IMG/VR virus record: IMGVR_UViG_3300023174_000036
Span: 292,313-356,312 of that record
From: a virus
DNA length: 64,000 nt
Strand: one strand, 5' to 3'
The notes under the pieces are model-generated. The model searched no databases. It worked only from the letters and a program-made list of their open reading frames with translations, and was not told the DNA's origin. A program made the position numbers and the translations under genes. Position 1 is the stretch's first letter. Each line of letters opens with the position of its first letter. Shown piece after piece: positions 8,115 through 17,029 of this stretch.

Positions 8115-8400
8115 TTAAAGCAATGCCGGTAGTATTTTGAATATACTGATCCGAAGCATCTTTAGCAGTTGGTGCTAGCACCATAATAGTTGAACGCGAA
8201 ATACTAACATTAGTATCCATTTCAACTGTAAACAAAAATGGCACAAGTGCAATACCTTTTTGACCTGCTGTTAACACCAATGGCTTATTCACTGTAACTG
8301 ACATTGGATTCTCGTCAACTAATTTAGCAACGATTTCTTCGCCTGCTGTTGTTTTGATTGTTACTACTTCGCCCGTTGCGATACCTTTATTGATTAGCAT
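8110..8400 (-). CDS. Conserved phage protein, LSm/Sm-like N-terminal half
   Basis: 96 residues. The first half (IATGEVVTIKTTAGEEIVAKLVDE) has the strand-turn-strand pattern of Sm-like barrels: a G-E-V-V opening, then a GEEIVAKL strand. The second half (VALTAGQKGIA-like segment, then ISRSTIMVLAPTAKDASDQYIQ) is typical of a conserved T4-like phage family. RNA binding is possible but not shown. It is 2 nt from glutaredoxin. Confidence 0.65.
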   Translation of the reverse strand: MLINKGIATGEVVTIKTTAGEEIVAKLVDENPMSVTVNKPLVLTAGQKGIALVPFLFTVEMDTNVSISRSTIMVLAPTAKDASDQYIQNTTGIALK

Positions 8401-8402
8401 GT

Positions 8403-8645
8403 TTACCCTTTGAGTGTGTTAAAAAATTCTTCGTCTTTACCTGCAAGGCCTTGAAAGCCGCCAGGAAGGAGAACGCCATCCTTGAAAATTTGTGGAACAC
8501 TACGCAGTCCCTGATCCATCAAGAACTCACGTGCAGTTGGTTCATCTTCCATTTTAATAACTGTGAACGGAACATCTTTACTTTCTAATAATGCTTTGGC
8601 TCTGTCACAAAACGGACAGTTGTTTTTTGAATATACTGTGATCAT
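8403..8645 (-). CDS. Glutaredoxin / NrdH-type redoxin
   Basis: Dithiol electron donor. The active site CPFC is at residues 10-13, the SVPQIF cis-proline segment is present, and GGFQGL forms the glutathione or substrate loop. 80 residues is the standard size. It sits 9 nt after nrdB and 1.8 kb after the end of nrdA, so the natural role is to re-reduce ribonucleotide reductase, as T4 NrdC does. Confidence 0.92.
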   Translation of the reverse strand: MITVYSKNNCPFCDRAKALLESKDVPFTVIKMEDEPTAREFLMDQGLRSVPQIFKDGVLLPGGFQGLAGKDEEFFNTLKG

Positions 8646-8654
8646 TGTTTTCTC

Positions 8655-9755
8655 TTATAATTCTGGTAATGCATCATACTCTAATGTCTCGCTCATTACA
8701 CCTAGTACGTAGTTAGTACTTTCGTTTTCTTGTAATGCAGTTTGTTTCTTGCTGGTATCACTGTGTTTGTTGAACCAAGGAATTGGTGTTGACTTTGGAG
8801 CACTTGATTGATATTTGATCCCAATTTGTTTAAGCGCATCAACTGCTGTGTAGTCCACAAAGTCACGAAGGATGTTTGCATTGAGTCCAATGACTGGCCC
8901 CATCTTGAACAGATAACTGGCCCAATCTTTTTCTTCACGAATCACATCCATGTACAGTGCGTAGACTTCTGCTTCACATTCTGTTTTGGCTTCAACAAAG
9001 CGTGGATCTTCTTTGACTACTTGATTGATCAAATACGCAGTCCAACCTTTGTGCAACAGTTCGTCTTGCAAGATCAAACTGATAATATTACCATTGCCAA
9101 TAAAGATTTTATTCTCAACCATGGCCAAACTAGTGGCAAACGATGTCATAAATCGAAACGCTTCCAAAGCATAGCTGGCATGCAATGCCATCCAAATGGC
9201 TCGAATATGTTCTTTCTCTGTGACTTCCATACCAAGTTCTTTACGACAATTAATTTGATGTAATGCATCGTAGTAATTACCCACACTACTAGCCATGTCA
9301 ATAATTTCTTTAGTGTCGTGGATTGTGTTGAACACATCCTTAGGCACGTTGTAAATGTTACGGATAATATGACTATAACTTTTGCTGTGAATATTGGTTT
9401 CAAAAAATCCCCAGTTGTACATCAATGCCTCAACTTCAGGCAAGCTACACACTGGTGTGAACACTTGTGTTGGCCCACGGCCTTGCAAACTATCCAACGC
9501 TGTTTGACGTAACAAGTTGCTGGTAAAAATATGTTTCACAGCATCACTTGCTTCTTTGAAGTCGTTTGAATCTTTGGTAAGACTTACTTCTTCCGGTTGC
9601 CAAAAGAAGCCACGTGCAGTAGCATCAAAGTCTGCAATCTTTTTGTATTTGACTTCTTCAAAGCGTTGGATAGTCACCGGACCTGCTGGATCCAGAAACA
9701 TCTTACGGCTTAGGTAGTCTGTTTTTGTTGTTAAGTTATATTGTGCGGTGCTCAT
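8655..9755 (-). CDS. nrdB: Ribonucleotide reductase class Ia, beta subunit
   Basis: Holds the diiron-tyrosyl radical cofactor. MYNWGFFETNIHSKSYSHI carries conserved Glu and His ligands and the radical Tyr region, and SLILQDELLHKGWTAYL the second ligand set. ATG 9755 (366 residues) is preferred over an in-frame ATG at 9788 because it forms a TAATG overlap with the upstream aldolase stop. The dNTP supply supports phage replication. Confidence 0.95.
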   Translation of the reverse strand: MSTAQYNLTTKTDYLSRKMFLDPAGPVTIQRFEEVKYKKIADFDATARGFFWQPEEVSLTKDSNDFKEASDAVKHIFTSNLLRQTALDSLQGRGPTQVFTPVCSLPEVEALMYNWGFFETNIHSKSYSHIIRNIYNVPKDVFNTIHDTKEIIDMASSVGNYYDALHQINCRKELGMEVTEKEHIRAIWMALHASYALEAFRFMTSFATSLAMVENKIFIGNGNIISLILQDELLHKGWTAYLINQVVKEDPRFVEAKTECEAEVYALYMDVIREEKDWASYLFKMGPVIGLNANILRDFVDYTAVDALKQIGIKYQSSAPKSTPIPWFNKHSDTSKKQTALQENESTNYVLGVMSETLEYDALPEL

Positions 9756-10411
9756 TAATATTTTCCTGATGCAAGTACTATCTTGCAAATATGTTCTAAT
9801 CTTTCTATGTGCTCATATGCACGCCAAGGACTAGTGTCAATAGCAACAACTCCGTGTCCTTTGATGCCTACAATGTCATAGGCAATGTTTCCCATCTTGT
9901 CTAATTGTAACATCTTATGACACTGATCCGCAAGCTCTTGACTGATAGGAGGTACATCTCCCACATTGGGTGCAACCTTGGTATAACGATTCAATTCTGG
10001 AAACGCATCGCTAATAGTGCTGAGATCGATACCGGCATGCATTGCGGCAATACAGTAAGTAGGATGAACATGTACTACTACTCGAACTTCTCCACTGTGC
10101 TGGCCCATTTCTTTTTGTAAGCCAAAATGTAATGGAATCTCACCGCTGGGTACTAGATTTTTACTGATATCGGTATACGGCAAATCTCTCCAACTATAAC
10201 CAAAGATGCCTGTGCCGTTGCCACTATTGATAGTTCTATCAATTGCAATTTTTTTGAACTGATCAGGTTGTAGAGTTTGTTTACGTACACCGCTTGGTGT
10301 AATGTAAAAGTGATCACGGTCGTGATGACGAATACTCACGTTACCATCACGACTGGTAATCCAGTTACGCTTGTAAGCGTCTACCATTATGTCACATATT
10401 GTTTCTAACAT
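9755..10411 (-). CDS. Class II aldolase/adducin-family protein
   Basis: Zinc-dependent aldolase or dehydratase fold of the FucA/RhaD/MtnB group. Visible features are GNVSIR near residue 25, PSGE (about 101-104) where the catalytic acid lies, HVHPTY (about 115-120) with two zinc histidines, and GIKGHGVVAID with the third. At 218 residues it is a complete domain. It is wedged between nrdA and nrdB with TAATG overlaps at both ends, so it should be made at the same ratio as the reductase. Substrate unknown; a methylthioribulose-phosphate dehydratase or pentose-phosphate aldolase are options. Confidence 0.85.
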   Translation of the reverse strand: MLETICDIMVDAYKRNWITSRDGNVSIRHHDRDHFYITPSGVRKQTLQPDQFKKIAIDRTINSGNGTGIFGYSWRDLPYTDISKNLVPSGEIPLHFGLQKEMGQHSGEVRVVVHVHPTYCIAAMHAGIDLSTISDAFPELNRYTKVAPNVGDVPPISQELADQCHKMLQLDKMGNIAYDIVGIKGHGVVAIDTSPWRAYEHIERLEHICKIVLASGKY

Positions 10412-12732
10412 TACAGTTTACAAGACTCGCAGTCTTCCTCGCTATCAAAATCTATTGGCTCCAGCATTGTAGGAGCTTCTTCTGCTTTCATCTTACTGCC
10501 TGCTTTGTTAATCAAACTATAGTAAAATGTTTTTAAACCCCACATGTGTGCTTGCATCAAATTCTTAGCAATCAATGTGGTTGGCACTTTGCGATCTGCA
10601 AAATGTGCTGGATTATAGAATGTGTTGGTGCTGATACTTTGATCCACATATGCCGCAAGCACTGCACTGGTTTTCAAATAACCGTCACAGTCTTTTTGAT
10701 CCCACATCATTTGATACTTGTTCTTGAGTTTGTGATATTCTGGTACCACTTGCACAAACGATCCTGCTTTGGATTCTTTCACACTGATCAAGCTCATTGG
10801 CATTTCGATACCGTTAGTACTGTTGATAACAACGCTTGAACTTTCTACCGGAGCGATAGCCATCAGTGTAGCATTGCGAACACCGTACTGTTTCATATTG
10901 ACTCGTAGGGTTTCCCAATCTAGTTCTGGGGTAAAGTCAGCTAGTTCATTTACACCGTTGGCTCGTAACTCCCACGGAAACGTACCCTGGCCGTATCGTG
11001 TGTGTGAGCTATGCTGACAAGCACCACGCTCTCGGGCCAACTCAACTGTTGCTTCCGTTAAGTAAAACGCTTGATGTTCCATCCATGCTTTAACGTCTTG
11101 TAATGCATCTTTTTCGCCGTAGCGTAACCCACGCTTGGCATGCCAGTAGGCAAGGTTAGTAACACCAATGCCCAATGGTTGTATTTCATCATTGCTTAAC
11201 TTAGACTGGATAGATAAGAAGTCTTGGTAATCAAGTATGTTGCATAGACTACGCTGTAAAATGCGGCAAGCACGGCGCATGTCTTCTGGATTACGGAATG
11301 CTCCCCAGTTGATCGAGCCGAGTGTGCAAAGAGCAATGCGGCCATCAGCATCATCAAGACGCTTGAAAGATTTAGTAGGTAATAGTATTTCACAGCATAA
11401 GTTACTTTGGTAAATTGTATGATACTCTGGGTCGAATGGTCCTTGTTTCATTACATTGTCAATAAACACAAGATAGATACGTCCTGTATCAGTGCGCTCT
11501 TTCAGTATGCCCGACTTGAACACTTCTTCGGCTGACATTGTTTTCTTGCGAAAACCTTTTTGTTTTTCATATTTTACGTACAATTCTTCAAACAGTTGTG
11601 TATTTGCATAAAAGGCTTCGTACAAGTCAGGTACTTCATTGGGGTCAAAGAATGTTATGTCTTCTTTGTTTTTAAATCGTCTCCAGAAGAAAGCACTAAG
11701 CACAACCCCATAATCCATATGACGGACTCGGGTTTCTTCTGTTCCTTGGTTGTTTTTAAGAACAATAAGATCATCAAACTGATGATGCCAAATAGGATAG
11801 AATACAGTAGCACTTGCATTGCGAATACCTCCTTGTGAACATGATCGCAAATCACCAAACCATTTCTTCAAGAAAGGTATCATACCAGTGTGCATGATTT
11901 CGCCGCCGCGAATCGGGGAGCCCAATGGGCGTAAGCGACCGATTTCCAATCCGATCCCCGCACGTTTACTGGCATACTTGGCCATCATTTCGCCTGACGC
12001 GAAAATACTGTCCAAATCATCATCCGAGCGAATAAGAACGCAACTACTAAATTGCTTAGTAGGCGTACCAAGCCCTGCCAACACTGGCGTGGCCAATGTA
12101 AATAGTCCGTCACTTGCGGCATTGTAATACTCCTTAATGTAACGCATACGAGCTGTATTAGGCTCTTCTTTGTGAAAGATTGTTGCTGATGCAATCATGT
12201 ACCTAATTTGTGGAGTTTCGTAAGTTTGTTTAGTACTGCGGTTTTTAACAAGATACTTTTCAATCAATTGTTCAATGGCCGCATACGAATATGTTTCGTC
12301 CTTTTCGTGATCCAACATATCGTCCATTCGATTCCAATCTTCTTCGGTATACCATTCCAGAAGTTCACTGGTATACAAACCAGTTGCTACATTTTTCTGC
12401 ACAATGGAATATAAACTGGGAACTTCATAATGACCATACACATCTTTGCGTAGCATACTCAGTCGTTGTTTGCCTGCCACATATTGATAATTAGTGTGAC
12501 CAACATCTGGATTATTTTCTACATCAATAAGGTCTACTATAGCACGGAGTGTTATACCATCAATTTCTTCTGTAGTGATTCCATCATAGAAGTGAGGCTG
12601 TGCTTTGATTTCTATCATACTCTGACTGACGTCAGCTATACCTTTACAGACTTTGGCCACCTGCGCTTGCCATTTTTCAATGGTCAACGGTTCTTTTTCA
12701 CCGTTTCTTTTTATTACTGTAATTTTATTCAT
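10411..12732 (-). CDS. nrdA: Ribonucleotide reductase class Ia, alpha subunit
   Basis: Catalytic subunit, 773 residues and uninterrupted (no intron or split). It has an N-terminal ATP-cone (ITVIKRNGEKEPLTIEKW), FSSCVLIRSDD with a redox cysteine, NLCCEILLPT with the N-x-C-x-E catalytic triad, and TFYYSL with the radical-transfer tyrosine pair. The C-terminal redox pair is C768/C771 (CESCKL), which glutaredoxin would reduce. First gene of the nrdA-aldolase-nrdB-glutaredoxin operon, with a late-type box at 12780-12787. Confidence 0.96.
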   Translation of the reverse strand: MNKITVIKRNGEKEPLTIEKWQAQVAKVCKGIADVSQSMIEIKAQPHFYDGITTEEIDGITLRAIVDLIDVENNPDVGHTNYQYVAGKQRLSMLRKDVYGHYEVPSLYSIVQKNVATGLYTSELLEWYTEEDWNRMDDMLDHEKDETYSYAAIEQLIEKYLVKNRSTKQTYETPQIRYMIASATIFHKEEPNTARMRYIKEYYNAASDGLFTLATPVLAGLGTPTKQFSSCVLIRSDDDLDSIFASGEMMAKYASKRAGIGLEIGRLRPLGSPIRGGEIMHTGMIPFLKKWFGDLRSCSQGGIRNASATVFYPIWHHQFDDLIVLKNNQGTEETRVRHMDYGVVLSAFFWRRFKNKEDITFFDPNEVPDLYEAFYANTQLFEELYVKYEKQKGFRKKTMSAEEVFKSGILKERTDTGRIYLVFIDNVMKQGPFDPEYHTIYQSNLCCEILLPTKSFKRLDDADGRIALCTLGSINWGAFRNPEDMRRACRILQRSLCNILDYQDFLSIQSKLSNDEIQPLGIGVTNLAYWHAKRGLRYGEKDALQDVKAWMEHQAFYLTEATVELARERGACQHSSHTRYGQGTFPWELRANGVNELADFTPELDWETLRVNMKQYGVRNATLMAIAPVESSSVVINSTNGIEMPMSLISVKESKAGSFVQVVPEYHKLKNKYQMMWDQKDCDGYLKTSAVLAAYVDQSISTNTFYNPAHFADRKVPTTLIAKNLMQAHMWGLKTFYYSLINKAGSKMKAEEAPTMLEPIDFDSEEDCESCKL

Positions 12733-12949
12733 TATTGTCGAAACCTAACATTCATCTTGTAATTAACCTTACGAGGAAGTATTTAGTGAGAAAATCTTAT
12801 TCGAATATTCTTCTTCGTATACACCGTTTTATGGGTGTTTTAAGGCACTAACAAAATGACATTGGGCTAGAAAAGTCCTTATCATTAGCGTAAACTAAAT
12901 TATATACGCATTTTTTAAACTTGTCTAGCCCAACGGCGGAAATATTTGA
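12733..12949. other. Intergenic region with long inverted repeat upstream of nrdA
   Basis: 217 nt without a gene. A 15-bp inverted repeat pairs 12862-12876 with 12919-12933 (14 of 15 pairs, 42-nt loop), and an inner GCGTA/TACGC pair can form. It lies between the fibre gene end and nrdA, so it could be a terminator, processing site or regulatory RNA for the nrd operon. A T-run immediately after the stem is missing. Confidence 0.6.
12780..12787 (-). promoter_or_regulatory. Late-type box ACTAAATA for nrdA
   Basis: 48 nt before nrdA ATG. Confidence 0.45.
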
Positions 12950-14863
12950 TTATAGGTAGCTGGAATAAGAATAGTTAAAATAACCCTGATCAGTTTGGTT
13001 ACCCCAAGCAAGATTGGTGTAATAAATTCCAATTGATGTTGGTACTTGTCCTGGTGCGCCCGTGAATACAACACCGGCAGCATCAATAAACTGAGCTTTG
13101 AAATCCAATAACATTTGGTTATTACCAGACGGGTCAGTGCCAGCAAAGTTATAGTCATCACTCAACTGTAATTTGGCATTTAGAACATCAGCCACTATTT
13201 GAATAGTGCCTTGTCTAGTGAAATTTTGTGCTGTGCTTTTATAAAAATATTTGATAGTGTGTGTAATACTTTCTGTGGGAACTCCAAATGCATCAGTTGA
13301 ACATGGCAATCTAAAAGCCAAGTCAGCAGTGGTTCGATAACCTAAAATAATTTTATTAAACATTTGAGGAGCGTAACTACCATGTCCAGCAAACTCAGGC
13401 ACATACTGAGTAGTCAGCACCAAAGAAGTTGCCATCTCAATGTGTCTATCAGATATATCATTCACACTGCCGTTGCCATATGTGGCAAAATATATTTGCG
13501 GATATCGGGCGCTGAGACTACTGGTGCCACCGTCATTGCCTACATTTTTGTATATGCAATTTCTAGTGGTATTGTTAGTGCCAAGACCTAGATACACTGC
13601 ATGTCTTTTAATGTTGTTGAATCTGCAATTGGTAATATTGGTGTTGCGCGGTCCGTACTGTTGTCCCACGGTCTGTCCATCGGCACCTTCTCCAAACACA
13701 AAACTTTGATAACCGTTATCAAAGAAACAGTTTTCAAAATCGTTATCAATTATGTCTTGTTTTGCGTATACTGCGTATGTAAAGTTTGTAAATCGAATAT
13801 TTTTAAACAAGTTAGCAGAGCAAGTGACCAAACTGCTAAAACTGTTCAATGCAATACCAACGTTTTTAGTATTGGTTACTCCGCCCCAATCGCCTTGTAA
13901 ATTTAAATCCGTAAACTTACTGTCTTTGACACAGTTCAAAGTCAAACATCCGTTTTTACCAGTAGGTGCATGAATAGTCATGCCTTCTAATTCAATGTTA
14001 CGTGGTTGATTACTGTTGGTGGTTGATGAGATGATGGACGGATTTCCAACTGTTGATGTATCATTAACAAACTCTATGGCAGACTTGGTCAATGTAACAG
14101 TAAATGTTATGGCAGTTTGTGTGACTGTGGCGTTGGCGCTCAGCGTTACACTAACGTTGGGAACAACACTAACAATAGTAGCTCCAGCAGGAATTCCGTT
14201 GCCGGTTATCAATGCACCGACCATACGTGCATTTGCTCCGCTGGTAGTTAATAAAGACTGTCCATTAGTAGTTGCACCTGTAACAGTAGATACTGGATTA
14301 TAATATATGAAAGTCTTATCGGCGCCTGCACCTACTATGCTTGCATATGCCGGAACATATAATGTAGACGATATGTTATATACACCAGGTTGTAGTACCA
14401 ATGTTACTCTAGTTCGTTTGGCAATAACCGATGTACCTGACGATTTGGTAGTGGGATTTAAAAATAACTGATTGATAGCACGTTGTAGTGTAACAGTATC
14501 GTCCGCAACTCCATTGCCAGTTACACCAAAATCGTAAGCTGAAACAACATCATCTAATTTGTCTTGTAGTAATCGTGTAGTGGGATTATTGGCTGTGGGA
14601 CCAGTAGTTATGCTGGAATCGGTAGCATGATAAATGTGTTTGATAGTGTTAAGAATGTTGAATTGTGTTTCAAGATCCTTTTGCGTAAGAATTTTTGTAT
14701 TTCCTACTGCCGGACTGCCTTCGCTGACAGCTCCGTTGCCAATGTACAATTCCTGACTATCAATGGCCCACGCCATTTCGCCCGATGCCAATTGAGGTAG
14801 CCCAGTACCACTATTAATTTTACCGCGTCGAACTTGAATTCGACTAATTTGAACCACAGCCAT
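12950..14863 (-). CDS. Tail fibre/tailspike with pectin-lyase-like beta helix
   Basis: 637 residues. The N-terminus (QISRIQVRRGKINSGTGLPQ ... ELYIGNG) is the baseplate-side module shared by many T4-like fibre proteins. From about residue 108 a pectate-lyase superfamily domain follows: AYDFGVTGNGVADDTVTLQ, then a right-handed beta-helix pattern with repeated N-x-x-F-x-N (NITNCRFNNIKRHAVYL). Such spikes bind and often cleave host polysaccharide; enzymatic residues are not decided here. Late-type box 14885-14892 and SD GAGGAT. Confidence 0.88.
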   Translation of the reverse strand: MAVVQISRIQVRRGKINSGTGLPQLASGEMAWAIDSQELYIGNGAVSEGSPAVGNTKILTQKDLETQFNILNTIKHIYHATDSSITTGPTANNPTTRLLQDKLDDVVSAYDFGVTGNGVADDTVTLQRAINQLFLNPTTKSSGTSVIAKRTRVTLVLQPGVYNISSTLYVPAYASIVGAGADKTFIYYNPVSTVTGATTNGQSLLTTSGANARMVGALITGNGIPAGATIVSVVPNVSVTLSANATVTQTAITFTVTLTKSAIEFVNDTSTVGNPSIISSTTNSNQPRNIELEGMTIHAPTGKNGCLTLNCVKDSKFTDLNLQGDWGGVTNTKNVGIALNSFSSLVTCSANLFKNIRFTNFTYAVYAKQDIIDNDFENCFFDNGYQSFVFGEGADGQTVGQQYGPRNTNITNCRFNNIKRHAVYLGLGTNNTTRNCIYKNVGNDGGTSSLSARYPQIYFATYGNGSVNDISDRHIEMATSLVLTTQYVPEFAGHGSYAPQMFNKIILGYRTTADLAFRLPCSTDAFGVPTESITHTIKYFYKSTAQNFTRQGTIQIVADVLNAKLQLSDDYNFAGTDPSGNNQMLLDFKAQFIDAAGVVFTGAPGQVPTSIGIYYTNLAWGNQTDQGYFNYSYSSYL

Positions 14864-14884
14864 GAGAATATCCTCTATATAGGA

Positions 14885-14892
14885 TATTTATC
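14885..14892 (-). promoter_or_regulatory. Late-type box GATAAATA
   Basis: Upstream of the pectin-lyase-like fibre gene. Confidence 0.55.
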
Positions 14893-15607
14893 AGTTTTCT
14901 CTGTAGTACTGCTCCACCCTATTCCACCACTGCTTTTCCCAGTGAGCAAACATGTCTGGGGTAAGAATAAACTCCTGATAAGCCGGTTCTCCCCAAACCA
15001 TAGGTGTAATTTCGGGAGGTTTTACGCACATGAATACTACACCTTTGCGAATGTTGGTCTTATGTACTTCGTTATGAGCCAGCGCATAAGCCACCATTTG
15101 CAAGTAATAGTCTTCAATCCACTCTTCTTTTTTGGGTTTGTTGGTTTGTTTATGGTCCATGATTGCACCCTCATTCAAATGAAGTCCTACACAATCAGTA
15201 GTTCCCGCATATAAACCTGGATAATACAAACCAACTTCAACACCCCACACTTCGTTAACGTTTTTAAGTCCATGTTCGATAATGTGTTTGGCCATCTTGT
15301 GACTTTGCACACTGTATGGATTTGATCCTGGATCGTTGAGTGTGCCTTGCACAATGTAATCTTCCAAATACTTGTGCATACGTGTACCGCGGCTGGCAGC
15401 TTCGGTAACAATCTCAGTGGCTTTCTTTTCGCCCACAGATCGCCGCCATGCTTGTAAGGCGGCAACTTTTTCTGCTGGTTTGGTTTTGTCTAGTATTGTT
15501 GTAACGGATGGCAGTTTGCCACCGTCTGGCGTGGCGTATAAACGCTTGCCTTCTACACTTTCTCTGTTTAGGGGAGTGTAGTCATATCTTTCAGTTAATA
15601 AGGTCAT
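14891..15607 (-). CDS. PD-(D/E)xK exonuclease (RecB/MGME1-like)
   Basis: 238 residues. Core motifs: YAGTTDCVGLHLNEGAIMDHKQ, where D and the DHK triad form the metal site, preceded by WGVEVGLYYPGLYAG and followed by DYYLQMVAYALAHNEV (the QxxxY helix of RecB-type nucleases). N-terminal PSVTTILDKTKP is typical of MGME1-like phage exonucleases. Likely acts in recombination or DNA-end processing. Confidence 0.85.
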   Translation of the reverse strand: MTLLTERYDYTPLNRESVEGKRLYATPDGGKLPSVTTILDKTKPAEKVAALQAWRRSVGEKKATEIVTEAASRGTRMHKYLEDYIVQGTLNDPGSNPYSVQSHKMAKHIIEHGLKNVNEVWGVEVGLYYPGLYAGTTDCVGLHLNEGAIMDHKQTNKPKKEEWIEDYYLQMVAYALAHNEVHKTNIRKGVVFMCVKPPEITPMVWGEPAYQEFILTPDMFAHWEKQWWNRVEQYYREN

Positions 15608-15644
15608 ACAGTATGTTAAACTATATGACCTTATTTGTCAATGC

Positions 15645-15998
15645 TTATTTGCCTAATTTGGTTGCACGTTTTGCCATTTTCTCAACTTCGCCGGTTTTTT
15701 CTCCGCCTTGTTGTTGTCTGTTTTGTTGATTATTGGTTTTTAACACAATGCCTTGACCATCAAATCGATCAATGAACTTTTTCAGTAATGGGCCTTCTTG
15801 TGGATCATCCCAACGGGCAACAAATGCATCATATGCTTCAGCATCACTGTCACCCAGTGTGGGCATGTCTCTATTGGCCAATTCAGTGTTTAATGTATCC
15901 CATCGAAGATTGCCTTCGATTCCGTTAGGGCCTTGATTGTTTGCGTCTGATTGAAGAACCCAAAGAATACGTTCTAAGGGTTCTATGTTCTCAATTAT
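15645..15998 (-). CDS. Start-less open frame, probable -1 frameshift extension of the upstream gene
   Basis: The frame is open from the A10 run (15998-16007) to the stop at 15645 but has no ATG or GTG, only a TTG at 15881 without a ribosome-binding site. Translated from the A run it reads as good protein (PLERILWVLQSDANNQGP, NLRWDTLNTELANRDMP, FIDRFDGQGIVLK, then a Gln-rich tail). A -1 slip on the A run of the 15995-16990 gene would join the two. A homopolymer sequencing error (A10 instead of A11) would give the same picture. Confidence 0.6.
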   Translation of the reverse strand: MIENIEPLERILWVLQSDANNQGPNGIEGNLRWDTLNTELANRDMPTLGDSDAEAYDAFVARWDDPQEGPLLKKFIDRFDGQGIVLKTNNQQNRQQQGGEKTGEVEKMAKRATKLGK

Positions 15999-16990
15999 TT
16001 TTTTTTTGAAGCTAACAACATGCCCAACTTGCGGCTATAGTCAATGCTTTCACGCTTCTCACGACCCACTTCAGGTGCTGGAGGAGTTTCTTCTGCTGGT
16101 GCGGCGCCTGACATGTCAGCGGCCATGCCTGCCATTGCATCACCTCCCATGGAAGGCAATCCGCCTGTTGGTGCAGGTGCGCCCATTGTTGGTGCTTCAC
16201 CGCCTGATACTAAAGATAAGCCTGTTGATAGACCGGTTCTTGAAGTTTCTAATGCTGTGTATACTGCCTCTAATGCAGGTTTAACTGCATCTTGATATTG
16301 TTGTGCAACATCACTTCCTTGAGTTTCTCTTATAGAGTCCATTAGTTCAAGCAATTGTTCTGCTTTCATTGCGGCCACATCTTCTAGCCAGCCTGTAATA
16401 CGGTCTACCATGTCTTTTGTAGCCATGATGATTTCGGCCTTGTCTTCTTCGCCTTCAGCAAGAATATAACTTGCTTGTGATTCTGTTAAGTCGTAACGAA
16501 TTGATAATTCTGCTTTGAGTTCTGCGTTGTCGCTTTCGCCCAATGTCATTCGTTGAATTGCACTGTTGATCCAATTTGATGGAACTGAAAACCCTTTAGC
16601 ACGTTGTCCAATAATGGTTGCTTTGTATTGGTTAACACTTTCATTTTTCTTTTGTTTTTTCATTGTTTCTTCTTCGTCTTGTGATTCATCAAGATCGCAC
16701 TCACATGGCGCTTTGTGGCAATCACTGCATTTGCCTTCTTCGCGTTCCATGATTTCTTGATTGATAACATCAAGCAAAGCACGAGTCTTTTGATAAGCTG
16801 GACTTCCACTCAATGAGTCAAAACTTTCATTCATTTCGAGTTGGCTCATTTCAGTGCGTAGTTTGTTTTGCACGTCTGAAAGCTGAACATCGTTGAATTG
16901 TTCCAGTTTCAATTTGTATCCAAAGTTCTTAGCTAGACTTTCGTTGAGTCTTTTGCTAGTAACAGGTTTTGATAGTTCTCTAATTTGCAT
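15995..16990 (-). CDS. Prohead core/scaffold-like protein ending at an A10 run
   Basis: 331 residues. Basic N-terminus (MQIRELSKPVTSKRLNESL), long helical charged segments, a Cys-rich insert (CSDCHKAPCECD near 88-99), then a Met/Gly/Pro/Ala-rich region (about 265-300) and a basic end. Such composition suits a scaffold or internal head protein; this is inference from composition and the conserved start. A perfect late box TATAAATA lies at 17018-17025. The last codons are Lys-Lys-Lys inside ten A residues, then TAA; see the -1 extension. Confidence 0.7.
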   Translation of the reverse strand: MQIRELSKPVTSKRLNESLAKNFGYKLKLEQFNDVQLSDVQNKLRTEMSQLEMNESFDSLSGSPAYQKTRALLDVINQEIMEREEGKCSDCHKAPCECDLDESQDEEETMKKQKKNESVNQYKATIIGQRAKGFSVPSNWINSAIQRMTLGESDNAELKAELSIRYDLTESQASYILAEGEEDKAEIIMATKDMVDRITGWLEDVAAMKAEQLLELMDSIRETQGSDVAQQYQDAVKPALEAVYTALETSRTGLSTGLSLVSGGEAPTMGAPAPTGGLPSMGGDAMAGMAADMSGAAPAEETPPAPEVGREKRESIDYSRKLGMLLASKKK

Positions 16991-17017
16991 GATGGCGTCC
17001 TAAGATATCTTATTGTG

Positions 17018-17025
17018 TATTTATA
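17018..17025 (-). promoter_or_regulatory. Perfect late box TATAAATA
   Basis: Exact T4 late consensus on the minus strand, 27 nt before the scaffold-like gene. Confidence 0.7.
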
Positions 17026-17029
17026 CTTT

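Noticed and set aside
8808-9263. Long open frame on the plus strand (151 codons)
   Set aside because: It is a mirror of nrdB codons, with no ribosome-binding site and residue use unlike a folded protein. The same holds for other long frames opposite nrdA, the fibres and the 2950-4200 membrane gene.
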